Assembly: GCA_022568115.1 (NCBI GenBank)
Contig: JADFFP010000067.1
Span: 1-6,906 of the forward strand
DNA from: Pseudomonadota bacterium
GTDB taxonomy: Bacteria > Pseudomonadota > Alphaproteobacteria > Sphingomonadales > SMXR01
Length of the DNA: 6,906 nt
Direction of reading: 5' to 3'
Part shown: piece after piece, positions 1 through 5,993 of the stretch
Layout of the letters: every line of letters starts with the position of its first letter
Position numbering within the stretch: the stretch's first letter is position 1
Program-made: the position numbers and the translations under genes
Notes under the pieces: generated by a model
What the model was told of the DNA's origin: nothing
The model's database searches: none
What the model saw: only the letters and a program-made list of their open reading frames with translations

Positions 1-1
1 G

Positions 2-145
2 GTTGAGCATGGCGGCGGCGGATCCGCAACGGCGGGTCCGATTGGCCGCGATATTATGCGCAAGGCGATTGAACTGGACCCGATGGCCAAACCGGTCGAG
101 GCCGATTTGCCGGAGCCTGGAATTAAAGAGGCCGAAAATGGCTAG
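2..145 (+). CDS. mrdA: Penicillin-binding protein 2 (MrdA), 3' end only
   Basis: Only the last 47 codons lie in the window; the gene runs off the left edge and stops at TAG 143-145. The visible tail contains EHGGGGSATAGPIGRDIM, which matches the glycine-rich C-terminal part of the transpeptidase domain of elongation-specific PBP2, followed by a polar tail ending EAENG. PBP2 is the inner-membrane class B D,D-transpeptidase of the elongasome, crosslinking the strands polymerised by RodA. The stop overlaps the rodA start by 8 bp, the usual translationally coupled mrdA-rodA arrangement, and this supports the call despite the short fragment. The catalytic serine motifs lie outside the window, so activity cannot be judged. 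Confidence 0.85.
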   Translation, partial: VEHGGGGSATAGPIGRDIMRKAIELDPMAKPVEADLPEPGIKEAENG

Positions 146-1289
146 AAGTCTTTATTTTGCCCCGCGCACCTTTGATCTGTCGCCCGGCCAGCGGCTCCGC
201 AAGATTAACTGGCTGATGGTGCTGACGTTAAGCGCGGTCGCCGGGATCGGCTTTGCCATGCTCTATTCGGTGGCTGGCGGGTCGTGGGACCCGTGGGCCA
301 AAAATCAGGCGATCCGGTTCGGGTTTGCACTGGTCATTATGATCGGGATTGCGCTTCTGGACCTGAAGTGGCTGATGGGCCTGGCTTATCCGGTCTATGC
401 CGGGGCGCTGGTGTTGCTGGTTCTGGTGGAGTTGCTGGGTTCCTCGGGGATGGGCGGCCAGCGCTGGCTGGATTTGGGGTTGATTCGCATTCAACCCTCA
501 GAGATCATGAAAGTGGCGGTGGTTCTGGCGCTGGCGAAATATTTTCATACCCTGACCCCGGAAACCTATCGTCATTACAAACATTTAATCATTCCGGTCC
601 TGTTGATCGCCATTCCCACGGCGCTGGTGATGCGCCAGCCGGATTTGGGCACTGCGGCGTTACTGGCGCTGGGCGGTCTGGGGGTGATATTCGTGGCCGG
701 CGCCCGGGCCTGGATATTCTGGGCCGGGATCATCGGCGGGCTGGGCGCTGTTCCCTTTATTTGGCGCAGATTGATGGATTATCAGCAAGACCGGATTTTG
801 ACCTTTCTGAACCCGGAAAGCGATCCGCTGGGGGCCGGGTATCAAATTATTCAGTCCAAAATCGCCCTCGGTTCCGGCGGTTTGTTCGGCAAGGGGTTCA
901 TGCAGGGGACCCAGAGTCATTTGAATTTCCTTCCCGAAATGAAAACCGATTTTATCTTCACCGTGCTGGCGGAAGAGTTTGGCCTGGCCGGCGGGCTGAC
1001 CCTGATCTCGCTTTATGTTATCCTGCTGCTCTACGGCCTTTATATTTCGGTCAGCTGCCGCAGCCAGTTTGGCCGCCTGCTGGCCGGCGGGCTGACGTTT
1101 ATCCTGTTCCTTTATGTTTTTATCAATATCGGCATGGTGACGGGACTGCTACCAGTGGTCGGTGTGCCGCTGCCGCTGGTGTCCTACGGCGGGTCAGCGA
1201 TGCTGACCGTGATGGTTGCCTACGGCCTGATTCTCTCGGTCGGGGTCCAGCGCGGCGTCAACCTGGCCCGCAAGGACAGTTTTTCTTAA
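138..1289 (+). CDS. rodA: Rod-shape SEDS peptidoglycan glycosyltransferase RodA
   Basis: The predicted protein has 383 residues, normal for RodA, and many hydrophobic membrane segments starting near residue 25. RodA polymerises lipid II into glycan strands at the inner membrane, paired with PBP2 (MrdA). SEDS features visible: GGQRWL near 106-111, QPSEIMK at 119-125, RQPDLGTA at 166-173, FLPEMKTDFIFTVLAEE at 264-280 and the C-terminal GLLPVVGVPLPLVSYGGSAM at 336-355. Asp271 in the TDFIF motif aligns with the Asp essential in characterised RodA proteins (known family fact). The start was placed at ATG 138 because AGAGG (127-131) lies 6 bases upstream and the 8-bp overlap with mrdA implies coupling; the frame is open further upstream, but that stretch is mrdA coding sequence in another frame. 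The gene stops only 3 bp from the putA stop on the other strand, and I see no terminator beyond it. Confidence 0.97.
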   Translation: MARSLYFAPRTFDLSPGQRLRKINWLMVLTLSAVAGIGFAMLYSVAGGSWDPWAKNQAIRFGFALVIMIGIALLDLKWLMGLAYPVYAGALVLLVLVELLGSSGMGGQRWLDLGLIRIQPSEIMKVAVVLALAKYFHTLTPETYRHYKHLIIPVLLIAIPTALVMRQPDLGTAALLALGGLGVIFVAGARAWIFWAGIIGGLGAVPFIWRRLMDYQQDRILTFLNPESDPLGAGYQIIQSKIALGSGGLFGKGFMQGTQSHLNFLPEMKTDFIFTVLAEEFGLAGGLTLISLYVILLLYGLYISVSCRSQFGRLLAGGLTFILFLYVFINIGMVTGLLPVVGVPLPLVSYGGSAMLTVMVAYGLILSVGVQRGVNLARKDSFS

Positions 1290-1292
1290 AAC

Positions 1293-4200
1293 TTAACCCT
1301 CTTCCAGCGAAAACAGATCGGTATTTCCGCCGATCGCGGCGGTGTTGATGGTCAGCGTTTTCTCGGTGGCGAAACGCAACAGGTAGTGCGGCCCGCCGGC
1401 TTTCGGCCCGGTGCCGGAAAGTCCCTGGCCGCCGAACGGCTGAACCCCGACCACCGCGCCGATCATGTTGCGGTTGACGTAGGTGTTGCCGATCCGGGCG
1501 CCGGCGAACAAATCAAGCCAGCGTCCCTCGATCCGCGAATGGACGCCGAAGGTCAGGCCATAGCCGGTCGCCCCGATTTGCTCCAGAACCTTGTCCAGGT
1601 CCCTGGGCGCATAGCGGATGACATGCAGGATCGGCCCGAACACTTCATCCTCGAGGATCGAAAGATCGGAAATCTCAAAAATATGCGGGGCGAAATAAGA
1701 ACCCGGGCCGAGGTCTTTGGGAAGCTTGGCCTTGGCGATCAGTTTGCCCTCCTTAATCATCCGCCGGGCATGGGCCTCGAGCTCGGCTTTGGCGGCGTTG
1801 TCGATCATCGGGCCGATATCGGTGGCAAGTTCGGCCGGGTCGCCGACCTGGCGTTCGGCGAGAGCCCCTTTGAGCATTTCGATCACCTTATCAGCGATGC
1901 TGTCCTGGAGGAACAGCACGCGCAGCGCCGAACAGCGCTGCCCGGCGCTGGAAAAAGCCGAGGTCATGACGTCGTCGGTGACCTGCTCCGGCAGCGCTGA
2001 GCTATCGACGATCATGGCGTTCTGGCCGCCGGTCTCGGCGATCAGGGGAACCAGCGGCCCTTCTTTCGCGGCCAGCGTCTTATTGATGGCCTGGGCGGTC
2101 CAGGTCGAGCCGGTCAGCGCCACACCGGCGGTCCGGGGGTCCGCCACCAGCACCTTGCCGACCATTGAGCCGGGAGCGATAATCAGATGCAAAACCTCTT
2201 TCGGGACGCCGGCCTTAAACAAAAGACGCACCGCTTCGGCCGCCACCAGCGGGGTTTGCCCGGCGGGTTTGGCGAGCACCGCGTTGCCGGCGGCTAATGC
2301 CGCCACCACCTGGCCCAGGAAAATCGCCAGCGGGAAATTCCACGGTGCGATGCACAGGAACACGCCGCGGCCATGGAGGCTGAGCTGGTTGCTCTCCCCG
2401 GTCGGGCCCTTGAGGATTTGCGGCTGGGCGAATTTCTCCCTGGCCTGCAGGGCGTAATAGCGGCAATAATCGGCGGCCTCGCGCATCTCGGAAAGGCCGT
2501 CGGCAATCGTTTTTCCCGCTTCGCGGCAGGTCAGGTCAATAAAGGTCGCGCGCTGGTCCTCGATCAGGCCGGCCATTTTGTCGAAAATGTCGGCCCGGGC
2601 ATTGCCCCCAAGCGCATCCCAGGCGGGCTGGGCTGCTTTCGCAATCTCGAGCGCGCGCAGCATGTCTTTTTTACTGGCAGCGCGGGTGATGCCGACCACC
2701 ATTTTGGGATTTTGCGGCGCGGTGACGTTAACAGGCTTCGATTTGACCGGCACCCCGGCGATCATCGAGGAGCCGTCGTATTTGTCATTTTTCTTCTTAT
2801 CCAGCGCGGCCAGAAATTTGCCGGCGGAGAGCGGGGAGGTCAGGTCGATCCCGCGCGAGTTCTTGCGGTCGCCATAAAGGTCGGCCGGCAGCGGAATATG
2901 GGCATGGCGCTTGTTTTTGTAATTCATCACCGTGGAATGGGGATCCTGGACGATTTCCGGGACCGGTATCCGGGCGTCCATGAAGCGGTTGACGAAGCTG
3001 GAATTGGCGCCGTTCTCCAACAGCCGGCGCACCAGATAGGGCAGCAAATCCTCGTGCGCGCCGATTGGGGCATAGGTGCGGATGCGCAGGGTTTGCCTGA
3101 GCACTTTCCGGGCCGCCTTGTACAAAAGGGCGCCCATGCCGTGGAGGCGCTGGTATTCAAATTCCGCATCACCCGCCATATGGGCGATCGCGGCGATCGA
3201 GTGGGCGTTGTGGGTGGCGAACTGGGGATAAATGGCTTCCGGCGCGCCGATCATTTTTTTGGCGGTGCAGATATAGCAAAGGTCGGTCGAAGCCTTGCGG
3301 GTCCAGACCGGGTAATCATCGAGGCCGAGCTCCTGGGCGTGTTTAATCTCGGTATCCCAGTAGGCGCCCTTGACCAGGCGCACCGGGAAGCGCCGTCCGG
3401 TCTCGCGGCCCAGCGCGATCAGCCAGTCGATCACATAGGGGGCGCGTTTCATATAAGCCTGGACCGCCAGGCCCAGCCCCTGCCAGCCCTTTAAGCCGGG
3501 ATCGCGGGCGAGCGCTTCGAGAAGCTCCAGCGAAATGTCCAGCCGGTCGGCCTCCTCGGCATCGATGGTCAGGCCGATGTCATAGGATTTGGCCTTCAGG
3601 CACAACTCCTCGACCCGCGCCAGCAGCTCATCCATGACCCGCGCCCGCTTAACCGCTTCATAGCGCGGGTGCAGCGCCGAGAGCTTGATCGAAACGCTGG
3701 AGCGCTCCAGGTGGGTTTTGCCTTGCTCGGCGGTTTGTTCGCCGACCGCGGTGATCGATTCAAGGTACAGCTTCTGGTAGCGCCGGGCGGCGGCCTCGGT
3801 CCGGGCTCCTTCGCCCAGCATATCAAAGGAAAACAGCTGGTCTTCGGTACCCAGCTTGGCGTGCTGGCGCAACGCTTCATCCATGGTGCGGCCGAAGACG
3901 AACTGGCGGCCCATGATTTTCATCGCCTGTATGACGGCGGTGCGGATGACCGGCTCGCCGAGGCGGTTGATGGTCTTGCCGATCCACTCAATAGGATTCT
4001 TGACCAGCTCTTTGTCCAGCTTGACCAGCCCGCCAGTCAGCATCAGGCCCCAGACCGAAGCGTTGACCAGCAGGTTCTCCGATTTCCCGGCGTGCCGCTT
4101 CCAGTCGCCGGCCTTCATTTTCTCGGCGATCAGCAGATCCTGGGTGGCGGCGTCGGGAATGCGCAGCAGCGCTTCGGCCAGGCACATCAGCGCCACCCCC

Positions 4201-4430
4201 TCCTGGTTGGAGAGGCCAAACTCCTGCATGAAGGCGTCGAGCGTCCCGCGCTCGGCCTTCATGGCGCGCGAGGCGAAGACGATCTCGGCGGCGGTTTTGG
4301 AGACCGAAGGCTGCTCACTGGCGGCGATCGGGTAGCCGGCCATCAGGGCGCCGAGGGCTTGTTCCTCATCCCGGTACTTGGCGTCCAGCAGTGGCTCTAG
4401 AGCTTTTTGCAGGCCGGTGGAGGTGCGCAT
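1293..4430 (-). CDS. putA: Bifunctional proline dehydrogenase / L-glutamate gamma-semialdehyde dehydrogenase PutA
   Basis: The 1045-residue protein converts proline to glutamate in two steps: an FAD-dependent proline dehydrogenase barrel and an NAD-dependent aldehyde dehydrogenase. The N-terminal helical arm covers about 1-190. The barrel (about 190-490) shows SVSIKLSALHPRYE (245-258), RLVKGAYWDTEIKHAQ (351-366) and YLVRRLLENGANSSFV (465-480), with Arg468/Arg469 as the expected proline-carboxylate ligands. The dehydrogenase part (about 560-1030) shows IAPWNFPLAIF (694-704), Lys721 in AKPAGQTP, Glu799 in AETGG, catalytic Cys833 in SAGQRCSALR, EVFGP (929-933) and PFGGQGLSGTGPKAGGPHY. There is no ribbon-helix-helix domain at the N-terminus and no long C-terminal extension, so this is a short, enzyme-only PutA, not a self-regulating one. 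The start at 4430 has GAGGA (4442-4446) 11 bases upstream. A longer open frame to 4613 is rejected because it overlaps sixA and its added residues do not look like PutA. The gene ends 3 bp from rodA, tail to tail. Confidence 0.97.
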   Translation of the reverse strand: MRTSTGLQKALEPLLDAKYRDEEQALGALMAGYPIAASEQPSVSKTAAEIVFASRAMKAERGTLDAFMQEFGLSNQEGVALMCLAEALLRIPDAATQDLLIAEKMKAGDWKRHAGKSENLLVNASVWGLMLTGGLVKLDKELVKNPIEWIGKTINRLGEPVIRTAVIQAMKIMGRQFVFGRTMDEALRQHAKLGTEDQLFSFDMLGEGARTEAAARRYQKLYLESITAVGEQTAEQGKTHLERSSVSIKLSALHPRYEAVKRARVMDELLARVEELCLKAKSYDIGLTIDAEEADRLDISLELLEALARDPGLKGWQGLGLAVQAYMKRAPYVIDWLIALGRETGRRFPVRLVKGAYWDTEIKHAQELGLDDYPVWTRKASTDLCYICTAKKMIGAPEAIYPQFATHNAHSIAAIAHMAGDAEFEYQRLHGMGALLYKAARKVLRQTLRIRTYAPIGAHEDLLPYLVRRLLENGANSSFVNRFMDARIPVPEIVQDPHSTVMNYKNKRHAHIPLPADLYGDRKNSRGIDLTSPLSAGKFLAALDKKKNDKYDGSSMIAGVPVKSKPVNVTAPQNPKMVVGITRAASKKDMLRALEIAKAAQPAWDALGGNARADIFDKMAGLIEDQRATFIDLTCREAGKTIADGLSEMREAADYCRYYALQAREKFAQPQILKGPTGESNQLSLHGRGVFLCIAPWNFPLAIFLGQVVAALAAGNAVLAKPAGQTPLVAAEAVRLLFKAGVPKEVLHLIIAPGSMVGKVLVADPRTAGVALTGSTWTAQAINKTLAAKEGPLVPLIAETGGQNAMIVDSSALPEQVTDDVMTSAFSSAGQRCSALRVLFLQDSIADKVIEMLKGALAERQVGDPAELATDIGPMIDNAAKAELEAHARRMIKEGKLIAKAKLPKDLGPGSYFAPHIFEISDLSILEDEVFGPILHVIRYAPRDLDKVLEQIGATGYGLTFGVHSRIEGRWLDLFAGARIGNTYVNRNMIGAVVGVQPFGGQGLSGTGPKAGGPHYLLRFATEKTLTINTAAIGGNTDLFSLEEG

Positions 4431-4471
4431 GCTGATTGGTTTCCTCGTGAATATCTGTCGGGTCAAAAAGT

Positions 4472-4507
4472 GCCCCCTTGTATGGGATTTTTTTGCCCTT
4501 GAGTAAA
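4472..4507 (-). promoter_or_regulatory. Candidate putA promoter / operator region with spaced repeat
   Basis: The 119-bp gap between sixA and putA is AT-richer than its surroundings. Read on the minus strand it offers a poor -35-like TTTACT (4507-4502), a 17-bp spacer and a weak -10-like CATACA (4484-4479), which would leave an untranslated leader of about 40 bases. The spacer contains CAAGGGC (4501-4495) and an A7 run (4494-4488), and a second CAAGGGGGC lies at 4480-4472. The two CAAGGG copies begin 21 bp apart, about two helical turns, as might suit a dimeric regulator. PutA here has no DNA-binding domain, so an outside regulator would be needed. The promoter match is weak. Confidence 0.25.
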
Positions 4508-4549
4508 TGGCAATTTTGGATGGCCGGTGGCTATTCGCCGATCGTAAAT

Positions 4550-5062
4550 CTAAAGCGAACGCGGCAAAATAAAACGTTTCAATTCTCCGCCCCCTTCTTT
4601 CAGGTTGGCCCAATCCTCACCGGGAAAGGCGATTTCCGCCAGAGCCGCGGTGGGGAATTTAAATTCCATGGCGGCGTAGTCTTCATGTGATCCCGCCTTC
4701 GCCAGCCGCAACGCCAACTGGTGCAGGCCCGGGTTGTGGCCGGCGATCATCAGGCGGGCGGCGCTGGCCGCGGCTTTGCCAATGGTGTTCAAAATCGTTT
4801 CCGGTGAGGCCAGGTAGAGAATTTCCGGATACTGGATGAAGACCTGCCGGGCCATGCCCTTTTGCAGCAGTTCCAAAGTCTCGCGGGTCCGGGCCGAGGG
4901 CGAACTGATAATCAGGTCCGGGATTAACCCCTCATCCTTGATGTAAGCGCCGATCGCCCTGGCGGCTTTTCGCCCCCTGCCGTTTAGGGGCCGGTCAAAA
5001 TCCACACACCCCGGATCGCCCCATTTCGACTTGGCATGACGCAACAGAAAAAGTGTTTTCAT
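4550..5062 (-). CDS. sixA: SixA-type phosphohistidine phosphatase (histidine phosphatase superfamily)
   Basis: This 170-residue cytoplasmic protein opens with the phosphoglycerate-mutase-like signature LLRHAKS: Arg8 and His9, the latter being the nucleophile that carries the phosphate. Other family landmarks are RPLNGRGRKAA (24-34), the SSPSARTRET motif with Arg58 (53-62), and AGHNPG with His109 (107-112). The length and the RHAKS and AGHNP motifs place it with the small SixA / COG2062 group. E. coli SixA removes phosphate from histidine on phosphotransfer proteins, but the substrate of alphaproteobacterial relatives is mostly untested, so the symbol marks family membership. ATG 5062 directly precedes the signature, leaving no room for a later start; I see no strong Shine-Dalgarno sequence before it. 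It lies upstream of putA on the same strand, 119 bp away, and could be read through into putA, though nothing links their functions. Stop is TAG. Confidence 0.88.
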   Translation of the reverse strand: MKTLFLLRHAKSKWGDPGCVDFDRPLNGRGRKAARAIGAYIKDEGLIPDLIISSPSARTRETLELLQKGMARQVFIQYPEILYLASPETILNTIGKAAASAARLMIAGHNPGLHQLALRLAKAGSHEDYAAMEFKFPTAALAEIAFPGEDWANLKEGGGELKRFILPRSL

Positions 5063-5102
5063 GGCCCGGTATTAACAGGTCTTGGGGGTGGACAACAGTC
5101 CC

Positions 5103-5131
5103 TTGATAATGTCGGCCCCCGGGCGTATATG
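5103..5131 (+). promoter_or_regulatory. Sigma70-type promoter of the tRNA-Lys gene
   Basis: A -35 TTGATA (5103-5108) and a -10 TATATG (5126-5131) are separated by exactly 17 bp. Transcription would start near 5138, about 14 bases before the mature tRNA. The stretch after the -10 is GC-rich (AAGGGCC), as is common for stable-RNA promoters subject to stringent control; that regulatory reading is an inference. Confidence 0.6.
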
Positions 5132-5133
5132 AA
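5106..5133 (-). promoter_or_regulatory. Weak candidate promoter for sixA, overlapping the tRNA promoter
   Basis: On the minus strand TTCATA (5133-5128) and CATTAT (5111-5106) are 16 bp apart, each matching four of six consensus bases. Transcription would start near 5099 and give a leader of about 37 bases before the sixA ATG at 5062. The elements lie within those of the tRNA promoter on the other strand, so the two would compete for polymerase. Confidence 0.25.
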
Positions 5134-5151
5134 GGGCCACAAAATTCTTCA

Positions 5152-5227
5152 GGGCCGTTAGCTCAGTCGGTAGAGCGCCTGACTCTTAATCAGGATGTCG
5201 CAGGTTCGATCCCTGCACGGCCTACCA
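5152..5227 (+). tRNA. tRNA-Lys(CTT), CCA encoded
   Basis: The 76-base sequence folds into a standard cloverleaf. The acceptor stem is GGGCCGT with ACGGCCT (first pair G-U), the D arm is GCTC/GAGC, the anticodon stem is CCTGA/TCAGG around loop CTCTTAA, and the T arm is GCAGG/CCTGC around TTCGATC. The anticodon CTT at 5185-5187 reads AAG lysine codons. The discriminator base is A and the 3' CCA (5225-5227) is encoded. It is a single gene with a promoter immediately upstream; no integrase or duplicated 3' end is seen nearby, although such a 3' end is a common attachment site for elements. Confidence 0.97.
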
Positions 5228-5395
5228 GATTTCTATTACATTTACAGGTTTGTGATATGTGTTCCCTGCGGTATCAAAGGCCTTCATTATGACGACAAAA
5301 TTGGTTGAATAGGCCTCCGAACACGGCCAAATCAGCAAAATCTGGTTTTTAAACGGCGGCGGCGGTGAAACCACTTGATAGACAATAAAAATTGG
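5222..5395 (-). other. Cryptic open frame between tRNA-Lys and the cytochrome gene, possible gene remnant
   Basis: The 222-bp gap after the tRNA holds no clear gene, but one minus-strand frame is open for 57 codons, from just after a TAG at 5396-5398 to a TAG (5222-5224) inside the tRNA acceptor end. Its translation looks protein-like: a four-proline run (residues 11-14), LLIWP, and a C-terminal TNFVVIMKAFDTAGNTYHKP resembling a beta-sandwich edge. There is no ATG near its 5' end (GTG at 5374 is possible), no Shine-Dalgarno sequence, and its third codon positions are poorer in G/C than in the neighbouring genes. The candidate cytochrome promoter overlaps its 5' end. It may be the decayed end of a lost gene, or chance; I assign no function. 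Confidence 0.2.
5327..5350 (+). terminator. Weak candidate terminator of the tRNA-Lys transcript
   Basis: CCAAAT (5327-5332) pairs with ATCTGG (5340-5345), with one mismatch and a 7-base loop, and five T residues follow (5346-5350). The stem is short and AU-rich, so this is a poor intrinsic terminator about 120 bases after the tRNA. I see no better one in the gap. Confidence 0.25.
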
Positions 5396-5402
5396 CTAAG
5401 AT
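5375..5402 (+). promoter_or_regulatory. Candidate promoter of the cytochrome c gene
   Basis: TTGATA (5375-5380), a 16-bp spacer and TAAGAT (5397-5402) resemble a sigma70 promoter in an AT-rich stretch. The start point would be near 5409, about 40 bases before the ATG. The -35 hexamer is the same as that of the tRNA-Lys promoter. No copper-regulator (CueR-type) dyad is apparent between the two elements. Confidence 0.4.
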
Positions 5403-5449
5403 ACCCCGAAGCCCAAGGTTGTCCGGGCAATATAGTTTAAGAGGTTTAA

Positions 5450-5926
5450 ATGAAAAAATTGAAGTTTTTGATTGTTTCGGCGGCGCTGATCGGCTTTGGC
5501 TTTTCCGTCAATGCCGCTATTGCCGGCGGAGGCGAAAAACACGTCCATGAAGACAAGGAAACCGTCCACGAAGACGGGGTATCCGGCAACGAAGCCGAGG
5601 AACACGTCCACGAATTCGAGGAAGGCGCCAGCGCTTTAAAGAAATGCCTGGCCTGTCATTCCGTTGTTGAAGGGAAAAACATGCACGGACCCAGCCTGTT
5701 CGGTATGTTTGGGCGCGTCCCGGGAACCATGGATGGTTTCAAGTACTCCCCCGCCATGACCGCCTTTGGCGAGGCTGGCAACGTCTGGAATGCCGAAACC
5801 CTGGGGGCCTACCTGAGAAATCCGAGAACAGCAATCCCAGGCAACCGGATGGCGTTCCCGGGAATCAAGGACCAGGATGACCTTGAGAATCTTCTCCACT
5901 ACCTTGAAACCCTGAAAGCGGAGTAG
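5450..5926 (+). CDS. Periplasmic class I (c2 / mitochondrial-type) cytochrome c with His/Glu-rich N-terminal extension
   Basis: This 158-residue exported monohaem cytochrome begins with a Sec signal peptide (MKKLK, a hydrophobic core, likely cleavage after Ala25 in AIA-GGG). The haem site is CLACH (66-70), with His70 as one axial ligand; Met134 in GNRMAFPGI is the likely second. HGPSLFGMFGR (79-89), FKYSPAM (97-103) and YLRNPRTAIPG (121-131) match the c2 / mitochondrial cytochrome c pattern. Such proteins shuttle electrons between membrane respiratory complexes. Between the signal peptide and the haem domain is an unusual acidic, His-rich stretch (about 26-60) with HVHED, TVHEDG and EHVHEFEE; this could bind copper or zinc, which is an inference. 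Start: AAGAGG (5439-5444) lies 5 bases before ATG 5450. It has its own candidate promoter and terminator, so is probably monocistronic, and it converges on the copper genes copB-copA. No specific gene symbol can be given. Confidence 0.93.
   Translation: MKKLKFLIVSAALIGFGFSVNAAIAGGGEKHVHEDKETVHEDGVSGNEAEEHVHEFEEGASALKKCLACHSVVEGKNMHGPSLFGMFGRVPGTMDGFKYSPAMTAFGEAGNVWNAETLGAYLRNPRTAIPGNRMAFPGIKDQDDLENLLHYLETLKAE
5540..5614 (+). repeat. Three imperfect His-Glu repeats inside the cytochrome gene
   Basis: CACGTCCATGAAGAC (5540-5554), ACCGTCCACGAAGAC (5561-5575) and CACGTCCACGAA (5603-5614) are near-identical direct repeats in the reading frame, encoding HVHED, TVHED and HVHE. The first two start 21 bp apart and the third starts 42 bp after the second, consistent with duplication of a seven-codon unit followed by divergence. 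Confidence 0.6.
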
Positions 5927-5942
5927 CGGTCCAAAAACATGG

Positions 5943-5974
5943 AATCCCGCGGGGGTGGCTTCGCGGTATTTTTT
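5943..5974 (+). terminator. Intrinsic terminator after the cytochrome c gene
   Basis: AATCCCGCG (5943-5951) and CGCGGTATT (5962-5970) form a 9-bp stem with one mismatch around a 10-base loop, and the strand continues in a run of T (5969-5974). It starts 16 bases after the cytochrome stop. On the other strand the hairpin is not followed at once by T residues, though TTTTT occurs a few bases later, so it may act only weakly for copB. Confidence 0.6.
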
Positions 5975-5993
5975 ATGGCCATAGACCCCGCCC

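Noticed and set aside
138..145. Overlap of mrdA stop and rodA start as an anomaly
   Set aside because: Short overlaps are normal for these translationally coupled elongasome genes.
284..1348. A 354-codon plus-strand open frame in another frame over rodA
   Set aside because: It has no family features, and rodA motifs are complete in the main frame.
1386..4400. Long plus-strand open frames opposite putA (for example 1386-2000, 1717-2457, 2373-3494, 3669-4400)
   Set aside because: They are antisense by-products of a GC-rich gene: no recognisable domains, and putA is unmistakable on the other strand.
4431..4613. Possible 61-residue N-terminal extension of putA, from ATG 4613
   Set aside because: It would overlap the end of sixA, cross the probable promoter region, and add residues unlike PutA; ATG 4430 with an upstream GAGGA fits the family.
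5396..5611. Minus-strand open frame of 71 codons over the cytochrome 5' end
   Set aside because: It is antisense to the signal peptide and His-rich region of a clear cytochrome gene and has no independent support.
5974..5983. Palindrome TATGGCCATA as a regulator site or copB terminator
   Set aside because: It is a 10-bp perfect dyad with no loop, lies in a convergent 3' gap away from promoters, and is short enough to be chance.
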